Below are positions 9,095 to 17,620 of a stretch of 64,000 bases of DNA, piece after piece. Position 1 is the first letter of the stretch. Every line of letters starts with the position of its first letter. The notes under the pieces were generated by a model. That model was not told the origin of the DNA, searched no databases, and saw only the letters and a list, made by a program, of their open reading frames with translations. The DNA comes from an alpha proteobacterium U9-1i (GTDB lineage: Bacteria; Pseudomonadota; Alphaproteobacteria; Caulobacterales; Aquidulcibacteraceae), in contig BBSY01000003.1 in the NCBI GenBank assembly GCA_000974665.1, positions 124,001-188,000 of the forward strand, in the 5' to 3' direction. Position numbers and translations under genes: made by a program.

Positions 9095-10330
9095 ATGGAT
9101 TTCAACGATACGCCGGAAGAAGCCAAGTTTCGCGCCGAAGCGCGTGCGTTTCTTGAAGCGAACTGCAAGCCCAAGCAGGCCGAGAACGACCGCATGTCGC
9201 GCTCGCTGAAGCCCGAAGAATATATGAAGGCCGCAAAGGTCTATCAAAAGAAAAAGGCCGAGGCGGGCTTCGCCGGCATCACCTGGGCGAAAGAGCAAGG
9301 CGGGCGTGGTTTGCCGCCGATCTACAGCGTCATCTTCAACCAGGAAGAAGCCAAGTTCGATGCGCCCTCCGGCGTGTTTTCGATCGGCCTCGGCATGTGC
9401 GTGCCGACGGTGATCGCGTTCGCCAGTGACGAGATCAAGAACCGCTACGTCGCCAAATCACTCCAAGGCGAGGAGATTTGGTGCCAGCTGTTTTCCGAGC
9501 CAGGCGCCGGTTCAGATGTCGCGGCATCGAAAACGAAAGCCGTGCGCGACGGTGATGATTGGATCGTCAACGGCCAAAAGGTTTGGACAACCGGCGCTCA
9601 CTTCTCCGACTTCGGCATCGTGCTCGCACGCACCAATCCGGACGTGGAGAAGCACAAGGGCCTCACCATGTTCATCGTCGATATGAAGGCGCCGGGCGTT
9701 GAAGTGCGGCCGATCCACCAGATGTCGGGCGGGCGCGATTTCAACGAAGTGTACTTCACCGATGTCCGCATCAAGGACAGCCATCGCTTGGGCGAGACCG
9801 GCATGGGCTGGAACGTCGCGCTCGTCACTTTGATGAACGAGCGGCTTGCCGTCGGCGGCTCCTACGGGCCGGATTACAAGGAAATCTTCGAGTTCGCGCG
9901 TGGGATCAATTCGCCGACCAGCGACGGCCCACTGATCAAGAACGAAGCGTTCCGCCAGAAGCTCGCTGACTGGATCGTGCGCGCGGAGGGCTATAAGCTC
10001 ACCAAATTCCGTACCATGACGGCGCTGTCGAAAGGCCAAATGCCAGGGCCGGAGAACGCCATCGGCAAAGTGATCAACGCCAACCAGATGATGGACATCG
10101 GCAACACCGCAATCGAAGCGCAGGACCATTACGGCATCATCAACGATCCTGAGCTCGCCGCGCTCGAAGGCGCATTCCACCAAAGCTACATGTTCGCGCC
10201 TGGCCTGCGCATCGCCGGCGGCACCGATGAAATTTTGAAGAACATCATCGCCGAACGCGTGCTTGGCCTGCCGCAAGATCAACGCGCGGACAAGGGCATC
10301 GCGTTCAAGGATCTGCCGACGGGGCGGTGA
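9095..10330 (+). CDS. Acyl-CoA dehydrogenase
   Basis: This 411-residue flavoenzyme of the acyl-CoA dehydrogenase family carries the intact LFSEPGAGSD signature. It ends with the GTDEILKNIIAERVLGL segment typical of the C-terminal domain. GGGAGA precedes the ATG by 7 bases. It forms a tight pair with the shorter gene upstream. The length and pairing recall two-subunit acyl-CoA dehydrogenases used on bulky or ring substrates, but nothing here fixes the substrate. Confidence 0.9.
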   Translation: MDFNDTPEEAKFRAEARAFLEANCKPKQAENDRMSRSLKPEEYMKAAKVYQKKKAEAGFAGITWAKEQGGRGLPPIYSVIFNQEEAKFDAPSGVFSIGLGMCVPTVIAFASDEIKNRYVAKSLQGEEIWCQLFSEPGAGSDVAASKTKAVRDGDDWIVNGQKVWTTGAHFSDFGIVLARTNPDVEKHKGLTMFIVDMKAPGVEVRPIHQMSGGRDFNEVYFTDVRIKDSHRLGETGMGWNVALVTLMNERLAVGGSYGPDYKEIFEFARGINSPTSDGPLIKNEAFRQKLADWIVRAEGYKLTKFRTMTALSKGQMPGPENAIGKVINANQMMDIGNTAIEAQDHYGIINDPELAALEGAFHQSYMFAPGLRIAGGTDEILKNIIAERVLGLPQDQRADKGIAFKDLPTGR

Positions 10331-10362
10331 TCATCGAGCGATCTGTTCAGTTAACACCGCGC

Positions 10363-10464
10363 CCGTCATCCCGGACACGCGGAGCGTGATCCGGGACCCA
10401 GGGCAAATGTCGCGCCCTTCAACTCCTGGGTCCCGGCTCTCCCTTTGGTCGGCCGGGATGACGG
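10363..10464. repeat. Intergenic inverted repeat (REP-like)
   Basis: The outer arms CCGTCATCCCGG (10363-10374) and CCGGGATGACGG (10453-10464) are a perfect 12-bp inverted repeat. Nested complementary blocks (GATCCGGGACCC against CTGGGTCCCGG) lie inside. It sits between the stops of a plus-strand acyl-CoA dehydrogenase and a minus-strand methyltransferase gene, where it could act as a bidirectional terminator. The form matches the dispersed palindromic repeats common in alphaproteobacterial intergenic regions. Confidence 0.75.
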
Positions 10465-10509
10465 TAGGTTTTTGTCGGTGCAGGTTGGCGGCGAAACCCG
10501 CGGCCAATC

Positions 10510-11052
10510 TTAAGCCATTTCATCGAACAAGCTTGGCTCGTTCGCTTTCCAGCCTTCGATCTCCAGCATCTTCAGCTTGGTGATCACGCCGCCATTGGCG
10601 GAAAAGCCAACAAGCCGACCATCAGCGCCGATAACGCGATGGCACGGAACGATAATCGGAAACGGATTGCGCCCGAGCGCTTGGCCGACGGCGCGCGCAG
10701 CGTCCGGCTTGCCGACGGCGCGGGCGATCTCGCCATACGTGCGCGTCGTGCCCGGCGGAATGGCGCGTGTGGTTTGGTACACACGTGCGTTGAACTCGGC
10801 GACGTAGCCCATGTCGAGTTGGATCGCGCGCAGCGTTTTCTTCTCGCCTGCGAGCAATGCTTTAATATCGGCGATGGCGCGCTCGATCGTCCGCGTTGGC
10901 GTTTCTTCGTCTGCCTCCGGGCAATGCCGAAGTAGACGCAGCCGCGTTTGCGCGATGGTTTTCTCCGGCAATTGAACGCCCAGAATTCCGTCCTCGGTCC
11001 ACGCAATTCCACAGCGGCCGATGGGAGTATCGAAGAGGGAATAGGCGCTCAT
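10510..11052 (-). CDS. ogt: Methylated-DNA--protein-cysteine S-methyltransferase
   Basis: This suicide repair protein transfers alkyl groups from O6-alkylguanine to its own cysteine. The active-site PCHRV is intact with Cys137, and the helix-turn-helix region TTRTYGEIARAVGKPDAARAV (about 103-122) precedes it. At 180 residues it is Ogt-sized and lacks the Ada regulatory domain. It is divergent from imuA, with 104 bp between the two starts, so it may share that promoter region. Confidence 0.92.
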   Translation of the reverse strand: MSAYSLFDTPIGRCGIAWTEDGILGVQLPEKTIAQTRLRLLRHCPEADEETPTRTIERAIADIKALLAGEKKTLRAIQLDMGYVAEFNARVYQTTRAIPPGTTRTYGEIARAVGKPDAARAVGQALGRNPFPIIVPCHRVIGADGRLVGFSANGGVITKLKMLEIEGWKANEPSLFDEMA

Positions 11053-11141
11053 CGGGGTGGCCTTTCTGGTTTCGACGTCGGCCCCCCGGCCACGTCCTGA
11101 ACTGTACCTCTGAGCCTTGCGGGCAGGGACTCATTGATGTA

Positions 11142-11156
11142 GAACATATAGAGAAC
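11142..11156 (+). promoter_or_regulatory. LexA (SOS) box upstream of imuA
   Basis: GAAC at 11142-11145 and GAAC at 11153-11156 are separated by exactly seven bases. This is the GAAC-N7-GAAC form recognised by alphaproteobacterial LexA. It directly abuts the ATG of imuA, the first gene of a classic LexA-regulated mutagenesis operon, which makes a chance match unlikely. Confidence 0.85.
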
Positions 11157-11861
11157 ATGACTGTGCGTCTACACACTTCCGTATCCGAAACGATACCTGC
11201 CGGCTTCTCCGGTTACCTCGCCCAGATGGCGGGGGCGGCTTTGCATGAGATTTGCCCTGCCGGGCCAGGGTCGGACGCCGCGGCTCTGGGGTTCAGCCTC
11301 AGCCTCGCCGCCCATTGGGCGCGAGCTGCGGGCGTGATTTGGGCTGGAGAAGAAGGTCTTTTCGCTGAGGATGGCGCCCCGTACCCGCCTGGGCTCGCCC
11401 AGTTTGGGCTAGATCCAGCCAAGCTGATCGTAATCCGCGCGCAAAAACGCGACGAAGCTTTGTGGGCTGCAGAGCAGGGGCTCGCCGCATCGGGCGCCGT
11501 TGTGATCTGTGCGCTCTCCGATCGCGGCAAGCCGCTCGATCTGAAGGCGACGCGCCGCTTGCTCCTCTTCGCTGAGCGTAATAATTCGCGCTGCTTGCTG
11601 TTGCGCCCGCTTACGGACGCGAGCGCGGCGTGGACGCGCTGGGCCGTCGCGCCCGCGCCAAGCGACGCCGCCCCGAGAGAACTTGGCGCCCCTGCCTTCA
11701 ACCTCGAACTCACCCGCAACCGCGCTGGCCCCGCCGGCGCCCGCTTCATTGTCGAATGGAACGCCCATGAGCGACGCTTTGCCGAACGCAACGCGCTGGC
11801 TCGCGATCTATCTGCCGCGCCTGAGAACCGATCGGCTGATCCGATCCAGTTGCACGGATAA
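11157..11861 (+). CDS. imuA: ImuA, RecA-like component of the SOS mutasome
   Basis: ImuA acts with ImuB and DnaE2 in damage-induced mutagenesis and lesion bypass. The 234-residue product is a divergent RecA/SulA-like protein without a clear Walker A. I start it at the ATG that abuts the LexA box. The frame stays open upstream, but that stretch lies over the opposite-strand ogt gene. No good ribosome binding site precedes the ATG, so a very short or leaderless transcript is possible. An internal ATG at 11226 is the alternative start. Its end overlaps the start of imuB by 95 bp. Confidence 0.85.
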   Translation: MTVRLHTSVSETIPAGFSGYLAQMAGAALHEICPAGPGSDAAALGFSLSLAAHWARAAGVIWAGEEGLFAEDGAPYPPGLAQFGLDPAKLIVIRAQKRDEALWAAEQGLAASGAVVICALSDRGKPLDLKATRRLLLFAERNNSRCLLLRPLTDASAAWTRWAVAPAPSDAAPRELGAPAFNLELTRNRAGPAGARFIVEWNAHERRFAERNALARDLSAAPENRSADPIQLHG

Positions 11862-13395
11862 GGATCGCCCGCTCGCGACATACTCCAAGGAAGCCGGTGC
11901 GTTTCTGCTCACCGGTGTCGATGCACGCGCCGCCGCACTTGGCCTCAAGCTCGCCATGTCGCTCGCCGACGCGCGCGCCATTCATCCGAATCTCAACGCC
12001 GTTGAAGGCGCGCCGGATGAGGACGCCCGCACGCTCGACAATATCGCCGCCTGGTGCGAGCGCTTTACGCCAATTGTCGTTGTCGATGCGCCCGAGGGGC
12101 TTTTCCTCGATGTCACCGGTTGCGCGCACCTGTTCGGCGGCGAGGAAAAACTGCGCGATCAGATCGTCACGCGCCTCCACGCTCAAGGCTTCGCCGCCCG
12201 CGCCGAAATCGCGCCGACCACAGGCGCGGCTTGGGCGTTCGCGCGCTACGGCAAGAGGAGTGACGACCTGTTCACCGCGCTCGCGCCGTTGCCGGTGGAT
12301 GCGCTACGACTGAACGAAGCCGCCGCCGCTTTGCTGCACCGCCTTGGCCTGCGCACCATCGCCCAGCTTTTCAACGCACCGCGCGCCAATTTCACCGCCC
12401 GCGCCGGCGAGCACGCGATGTTGCGACTTGATCAAGCGCTCGGCCACGCTCGCGAAGTGCTGACGCCGCGGCGTCCCGCGCCGCCGGTTTACGCGCTGCG
12501 GCGTTTCCTCGAACCCATCTTCACGATGGAGGCGATGCTTGAGGTTACGCAAACGCTCTGCGCCGATGTGCTGGAGAAGCTCGATCTGCGTGGCGCGGGG
12601 CTCCGGCGGGCGGAGCTGCATCTGTTTGGCGTCGATGGCCGCGACCGCGACATCCAGATTGGCGCGAGCCGGCCGGAGCGCGACCTCAAACCCCTGATGC
12701 GGCTCTTCCGCGAAAAGCTGGATCGCGCAGCGGAAAACCTCAACGCCGAGTTCGGCATCGAAGCCGCGCGCCTCGATATCGTGCAGATGGAGCGTGTTGA
12801 CGGCGTCGCGCGCACGCTTGTCACGATGGAGGAAGCGCAAGCGAGCGCGGAGAAGATTGATGCCTTTGTCGACGTCTTGAGCGCACGCCTCGGCGGCCAG
12901 CGCGTCTTGCGTCCCCAAATGCACGCGCTTAATGCGCCCGAACGCGCAGGCGGCTGGAAGCCTGCTCTTTCTGCCCCCGCTTGCGGGGGAAGTGGATCGC
13001 GCGAAGCGCGAGACGAAGGGGGGCTTCGCCTATCCCCCCTCAGTCATCGCGCTGCGCGCTCTGACAGCTCCCCCGCAAGCGGGGGAGCAAAGCCGCCAAA
13101 GGACAACGTGCCGCGCCGCCCGCTCACCATGTTTGCGTGCCCGCAATTGATCGACGCCATCGCCACGGTTCCGGACGGTCCGCCCATCCGCTTCCGCTGG
13201 CGACGCGTGTTGCGCGAGGTCGCACGTGCGGAAGGGCCGGAACGGATCAGCGGCGATTGGTTGGGCGGTGCGCCGACGCGCGATTATTATCGCGTCGAGG
13301 ATAAAGCTGGCCGCCGTTACTGGCTCTATCGCGAAGGGCTCTACGGCGAAGGCGATGTCGTTCCGCGCTGGTTCGTGCACGGGCTGTTCGCATGA
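11767..13395 (+). CDS. imuB: ImuB, catalytically degenerate Y-family polymerase-like protein
   Basis: This Y-family polymerase relative is thought to link DnaE2 to the beta clamp at lesions. The N-terminal strand reads LAIYLPRLRTDRL, where active polymerases carry a DMDxFFA motif. The usual SIDE motif is replaced by DAPEGLFLDVTG, so catalytic acids are missing, as is typical of ImuB. The start ATG at 11767 lies inside imuA. An earlier in-frame start at 11683 adds only a Pro/Ala-rich tail. Residues about 401-442 of 542 are encoded by an inserted palindromic element between the polymerase core and the C-terminal domain, which begins near VPRRPLTMF. The stop overlaps the dnaE2 start as ATGA. Confidence 0.9.
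   Translation: MSDALPNATRWLAIYLPRLRTDRLIRSSCTDKDRPLATYSKEAGAFLLTGVDARAAALGLKLAMSLADARAIHPNLNAVEGAPDEDARTLDNIAAWCERFTPIVVVDAPEGLFLDVTGCAHLFGGEEKLRDQIVTRLHAQGFAARAEIAPTTGAAWAFARYGKRSDDLFTALAPLPVDALRLNEAAAALLHRLGLRTIAQLFNAPRANFTARAGEHAMLRLDQALGHAREVLTPRRPAPPVYALRRFLEPIFTMEAMLEVTQTLCADVLEKLDLRGAGLRRAELHLFGVDGRDRDIQIGASRPERDLKPLMRLFREKLDRAAENLNAEFGIEAARLDIVQMERVDGVARTLVTMEEAQASAEKIDAFVDVLSARLGGQRVLRPQMHALNAPERAGGWKPALSAPACGGSGSREARDEGGLRLSPLSHRAARSDSSPASGGAKPPKDNVPRRPLTMFACPQLIDAIATVPDGPPIRFRWRRVLREVARAEGPERISGDWLGGAPTRDYYRVEDKAGRRYWLYREGLYGEGDVVPRWFVHGLFA
12967..13092. repeat. Palindromic repeat element inserted in frame within imuB
   Basis: The two ends are inverted copies that match at 21 of 25 positions. 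Each holds its own hairpin, CCCCCGCTTGCGGGGG at 12974-12989 and the equivalent CCCCCGCAAGCGGGGG near 13070-13085. Further self-complementary blocks lie between (GCGCGAAGCGCG; GGGGGG...CCCCCC). With these borders the length is 126 bp, or 42 codons. The frame stays open and adds a Ser/Gly/Ala/Arg-rich low-complexity segment. The exact borders are my estimate. Confidence 0.75.
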
Positions 13396-16300
13396 GCTTT
13401 GCTGAGCTTTGCGTCACCACCAATTTTTCCTTCCTCCGCAGCGGCTCACATCCGGAGGAGATGACGGAGCAGGCCAAGCTGATTGGTCTTGCCGGCATTG
13501 GCGTCGCCGATCGCAACACGCTCGCCGGCGTTGTTCGCGCGCATGTGGTGGCGAAGGAAAAGAAACTCCGCATGATTGTCGGCGCGCGACTGGTGTTTCG
13601 CGACGGAACGCCGGACCTGATCGCTTATCCGAAAGACCGCGCCGCCTACGCCAATCTCACGCGCTTGCTCACCGTGGGAAACCGCCGTGCGCCGAAGGGC
13701 GAATGTTATCTGGATTTCGCGGATTACCTTGCCCACGCCGAGGGGCTTCAAACGATCCTCGTGCCTGTCTTTGCTCCTGGCGAAACACCGGACGGGTTCG
13801 CGCTTTATCTCCAGCAGATCAAGCAAGTCGCCGGCGCCGCGTGGCTCGCCGCGCCGTTCCGTTTCGACGGCGAAGAGCGGCGCAATTTGCGGCTGTTGAA
13901 GCAACTCGCCGCCCAAACCGGCGCGCGTCTGTTGGCGACGACCGAGCCGCTAATGCATGTTCCCGAACGTCGTGCGCTGCTCGATATCGTCACCTGCATC
14001 CGCGAAAAGAAGAAGCTCGACGAAGCGGGCGATTTGCTCGCGGTGAACGCCGAGCGCCACCTCAAGCCGCCAGAAGAAATCGTCCGCCTCTACGCCGCCA
14101 CGCCGGAAGCGGTGGCGGAAAGTTTGCGCTTCCTTGAAGGCATAAGCTTCTCGATGGAGCATCTGCGCTACGAATACCCGGAAGAAACCGCCGCTGGCTT
14201 CTCCGATCCGCAAGACGCGCTGGAGCATCTCGTGTGGGAGGGCGCGGAGGATCGTTATCCCAATGGCGTGCCGGAAAAAGTGAGAGACGCGCTGACCCGT
14301 GAACTCGGGATCGTCGGACGCATGCGTTATGCGCCGTATTTTCTCACCGTCGCCGATATCGTGCGCTTCGCGCGTTCCGGGGTCGATAAAGACGGCAATC
14401 CGGTCAAGCCAATTCTGTGCCAAGGGCGCGGTTCGGCGGCGAATTCCGCCATCTGCTATTGCCTCGGCATCACTTCGGTCGATCCAGCGCGCAACACGCT
14501 CTTGTTCGATCGCTTCGTCTCCGAAGAACGCGGCGAACCTCCGGACATCGACGTCGATTTCGAGCACGAACGCCGCGAAGAGGTGATCCAGTACGTCTAT
14601 CAGAAATACGGCCGCGATCGCGCGGGGCTGGCCGCGACTCTCATATGCTATCGCGGCCGCAGCGCCATTCGCGAGGTCGCGAAAACGTTCGGCTATTCCG
14701 AGGATCGCGTCAGCAGTCTCGCCAAGATGTTGCACTGGTGGTCAAGCGGGGTTTCCGAGCGTGATCTCAAAGAAAACGGCCTCGACGTCGCGGACCCGAA
14801 ACTCATGGCGTGCGTGAGATTGGCCAACGAGCTGCAAGGCTTTCCGCGTCATCTCTCCCAGCACGTGGGCGGCTTCGTGATTACGCGTGAGAAGCTGCAC
14901 GACGTCGTGCCGGTGCAGAATGCGGCGATGGACGAGCGCACTGTCGTTGAATGGAATAAGGATGATCTCGAAGATCTTGGAATCTTGAAGGTCGATCTGC
15001 TTGGGCTTGGGATGCTCACGTGTTTGCAAAAAGCGTTCGATCTCCACAAGAAACACTACCCAGACGACGATTGCATTAAGCTCACGTCTCCCACGGACGA
15101 TCCGCGCGTTTACAAGATGCTGCATCGCGCGGATTCGATCGGTGTGTTTCAGGTCGAAAGCCGGGCGCAGATGTCGATGCTGCCGAGGCTCAAGCCTGTC
15201 GATTTTTACGATCTCGTGATTGAGGTTGCGATCGTTCGCCCAGGCCCGATCCAGGGCGGGATGGTGCATCCGTATCTGAAGCGTCGCCAAGGTTTGGAAA
15301 AGCCTATCGCGCCCAAGCCGGAGCTTTGGGAGGTGCTGAAGCGCACGCTCGGCGTGCCGCTGTTCCAAGAGCAAGCCATGCAGATCGCCATCGTTGCTGC
15401 GGGTTTCTCACCGCCGGAGGCGGATAAACTGCGACGCGCCATGGCGACGTTCAAGCGTGTCGGCACGATCGGTTCGCTGAAGGCCAAGTTCATCGACGGC
15501 ATGCTCGCCAACGGCTACGAGCGCGCCTTCGCGGAGGCCTCGTTCGCTCAAATCGAAGGCTTCGGCGAATACGGCTTTCCCGAAAGCCATGCCGCGAGCT
15601 TTGCGATCCTTGTCTACGCTTCGTCCTGGCTCAAATGTTATTATCCAGACGTGTTCGCCGCCGCTTTGTTGAACGCGCAGCCGATGGGCTTTTACGCCCC
15701 GGCACAGATCGTGCGCGACGCGGTCGATCACGGCGTCGAGGTGCGCTCCATTGATGTGAATTGCTCCGAATGGGACAACATTCTGGAAGATGGCCCCGTC
15801 GCCGCCCAGCGTCTGCATGCGCGTCACATCGAGATGGAAAACGACGTGCGTAGCACGCACGCGATGCGCCTCGGTTTTCGCCAGGCCAAAGGCTTGGATG
15901 AGGCGGAGCTCAAACAACTCGTGGATCGCCGCGGCGTTGGATACGATTCAGTACGAGACGTCTGGCTCCGCAGCGGCGTGCGCCCATCCACCATCGAACG
16001 CTTGGCGGATTTGGATGCGTTCCGCTCCATCGGCTTAGATCGCCGCGACGCATTGTGGGCGGCGCGCGGCCTCAACCGCGTCGGCGGGCAGGAGGATTTG
16101 CCTCTATTCGCCGGGCGTCGCGGCGTCGATCCGAGTCTCGAACCGGATTTCGATCTGCCGTCCATGCACATGGGTGAGCACGTTGTGGAGGATTATCGCA
16201 CGCTCGGGCTGTCGCTGAAAACACACCCTGCCGCGTTGCTGCGCGACGAACTCAGTGCGCGCCGCGTCATAAAGAGCGAACAGCTTACGCACATCCCCAA

Positions 16301-16724
16301 TGGCCAGCGCACGCGTGTCGCCGGCCTTGTGCTTGTACGTCAGCGCCCCGGCACGGCGTCCGGCGTCATTTTCATGACGTTGGAGGACGAAACCGGCATC
16401 GCCAATATCGTCGTCTGGCCCAAGCTGTTCGAGCAATTCCGCGCCGAGGTGATCGGTGGGCGCCTCGTGGCGATTGATGGGCCGGTGCAAAGCGAAAGCG
16501 GCGTCATTCATGTGATCGCTGAGCGTGTCTACGATTACACGCCGTTGCTGGCGAAGCTCTCGATCGCCGGCCCGCAAATCGATCCGTCCGGCCCCACTGA
16601 CGAACCGCGTCGTGGCGGCCAAGGCGACGCGCGCATGCAGCACCCACGCAATGTGCGCATCGATTTAAAAGTGGAGCCACCGCCCGCGGCCGGCGTGATG
16701 CCCAAAGGGCGGAATTTTCATTAA
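13392..16724 (+). CDS. dnaE2: Error-prone DNA polymerase III alpha subunit DnaE2 (ImuC)
   Basis: This is the C-family translesion polymerase of the SOS mutasome. Its 1110 residues are usual for DnaE2 and shorter than the replicative DnaE1. The PHP domain is at about 1-210. The catalytic palm motif PDIDVDF contains Asp387 and Asp389, with the third acid further on, near the DLLGLG segment. A C-terminal OB fold is recognisable around TRVAGLVLVRQRPG. It overlaps imuB by 4 bp, so translation is probably coupled. The last 4 bases overlap the stop of the opposite-strand methyltransferase gene. Confidence 0.95.
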   Translation: MSFAELCVTTNFSFLRSGSHPEEMTEQAKLIGLAGIGVADRNTLAGVVRAHVVAKEKKLRMIVGARLVFRDGTPDLIAYPKDRAAYANLTRLLTVGNRRAPKGECYLDFADYLAHAEGLQTILVPVFAPGETPDGFALYLQQIKQVAGAAWLAAPFRFDGEERRNLRLLKQLAAQTGARLLATTEPLMHVPERRALLDIVTCIREKKKLDEAGDLLAVNAERHLKPPEEIVRLYAATPEAVAESLRFLEGISFSMEHLRYEYPEETAAGFSDPQDALEHLVWEGAEDRYPNGVPEKVRDALTRELGIVGRMRYAPYFLTVADIVRFARSGVDKDGNPVKPILCQGRGSAANSAICYCLGITSVDPARNTLLFDRFVSEERGEPPDIDVDFEHERREEVIQYVYQKYGRDRAGLAATLICYRGRSAIREVAKTFGYSEDRVSSLAKMLHWWSSGVSERDLKENGLDVADPKLMACVRLANELQGFPRHLSQHVGGFVITREKLHDVVPVQNAAMDERTVVEWNKDDLEDLGILKVDLLGLGMLTCLQKAFDLHKKHYPDDDCIKLTSPTDDPRVYKMLHRADSIGVFQVESRAQMSMLPRLKPVDFYDLVIEVAIVRPGPIQGGMVHPYLKRRQGLEKPIAPKPELWEVLKRTLGVPLFQEQAMQIAIVAAGFSPPEADKLRRAMATFKRVGTIGSLKAKFIDGMLANGYERAFAEASFAQIEGFGEYGFPESHAASFAILVYASSWLKCYYPDVFAAALLNAQPMGFYAPAQIVRDAVDHGVEVRSIDVNCSEWDNILEDGPVAAQRLHARHIEMENDVRSTHAMRLGFRQAKGLDEAELKQLVDRRGVGYDSVRDVWLRSGVRPSTIERLADLDAFRSIGLDRRDALWAARGLNRVGGQEDLPLFAGRRGVDPSLEPDFDLPSMHMGEHVVEDYRTLGLSLKTHPAALLRDELSARRVIKSEQLTHIPNGQRTRVAGLVLVRQRPGTASGVIFMTLEDETGIANIVVWPKLFEQFRAEVIGGRLVAIDGPVQSESGVIHVIAERVYDYTPLLAKLSIAGPQIDPSGPTDEPRRGGQGDARMQHPRNVRIDLKVEPPPAAGVMPKGRNFH

Positions 16725-17620
16725 GTGCGCCAGCGGGCGTAGATCGCTGTCGGCAGTACGCGCTCATCGTCGGCGTGCGGCAACGCCATTTCACCAAATT
16801 CCCAGGCGCCGCCCCGGAATGATGTGGCGTCCTGGGCGGCCTGTGCGAGCGCGATGAACGACAGGCGCACGGCGTAGACGGTGAGGATCATGAATTGCCC
16901 TGGTCGCGCATCGCCCAGCAGCGCGGCGCAATCGCGGATCAATTCCGAGAGAGTGTCCTCAAGCTTCCACGTTTCGCCATTGGGGCCGCGCCCATACTTT
17001 GGCGGGTCGAGGATGATGCCGTGGTAGCGTTTGCCGCGCCGCAGCTCGCGCTTTACGAACCCGTGGGCGTCGTCGCAAATCCAACGGATCGGCGTATTGT
17101 CCAATCCAGCCGCGGCTTGGTTCTCCCGCGCAAATCCGATCGCCTTCTTCGACGCGTCAACATGCGTGACCTTCGCGCCGGCGCGCGCCGCCGCAAGCGA
17201 CGCGAGGCCAGTATAGCCAAACAAGTTCAGCACTTCGGCAGACTGTTCACGCTTCACGCCGCTGATTGCGTCGGCGGCATAACGCCAATGCACCGAATGT
17301 TCGGGGAAGAAGGCCAAGTGCCTGAACGGCGTCGGACGTGAGAGAAACGTCATCCCATCCCAGGCGATCGGCCATGTCGGCGGCAGTTCGCGGTCGAAGC
17401 GCCAGCGTCCCGCTTCGCTTTCTTCGTCGCCGCTTGCCGCGAACACTGCGTCTGCTTTCGCCCATTCGTTTTCGCGTCGTGGCCTCCACAGCGCCTGCGG
17501 CTCGGGCCGGTCGAAGCGATAAGGTCCGACTTGCTCAAGCTTGCGGCCGTTGCCGGAATCGATAACGCGATACTCGCGCCAATCGTCAGCCACTAGGATT
17601 TTAGGCACGGGCGCCGTCAT
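16721..17620 (-). CDS. Class I SAM-dependent methyltransferase (RlmI/RlmL-like)
   Basis: This probable RNA methyltransferase has about 299 residues. The SAM site motif VLNLFGYTGLASLAAARAGA is followed by an acidic loop (HVDAS). The catalytic-type motif is LDPPKYGRG, as in the large-subunit rRNA cytosine methyltransferases, and the exact target is unknown. I start at ATG 17620 because GGCGGAGGC lies just upstream; the frame is open a further seven codons. The first 20 bp overlap the end of the upstream TrmH-family gene, so the two are probably translated together. Confidence 0.82.
   Translation of the reverse strand: MTAPVPKILVADDWREYRVIDSGNGRKLEQVGPYRFDRPEPQALWRPRRENEWAKADAVFAASGDEESEAGRWRFDRELPPTWPIAWDGMTFLSRPTPFRHLAFFPEHSVHWRYAADAISGVKREQSAEVLNLFGYTGLASLAAARAGAKVTHVDASKKAIGFARENQAAAGLDNTPIRWICDDAHGFVKRELRRGKRYHGIILDPPKYGRGPNGETWKLEDTLSELIRDCAALLGDARPGQFMILTVYAVRLSFIALAQAAQDATSFRGGAWEFGEMALPHADDERVLPTAIYARWRT

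Noticed and set aside
8231-9298. 355-codon minus-strand frame over the acyl-CoA dehydrogenases
   Set aside because: The plus strand encodes recognisable dehydrogenases with good ribosome binding sites; the minus frame shows no family features.
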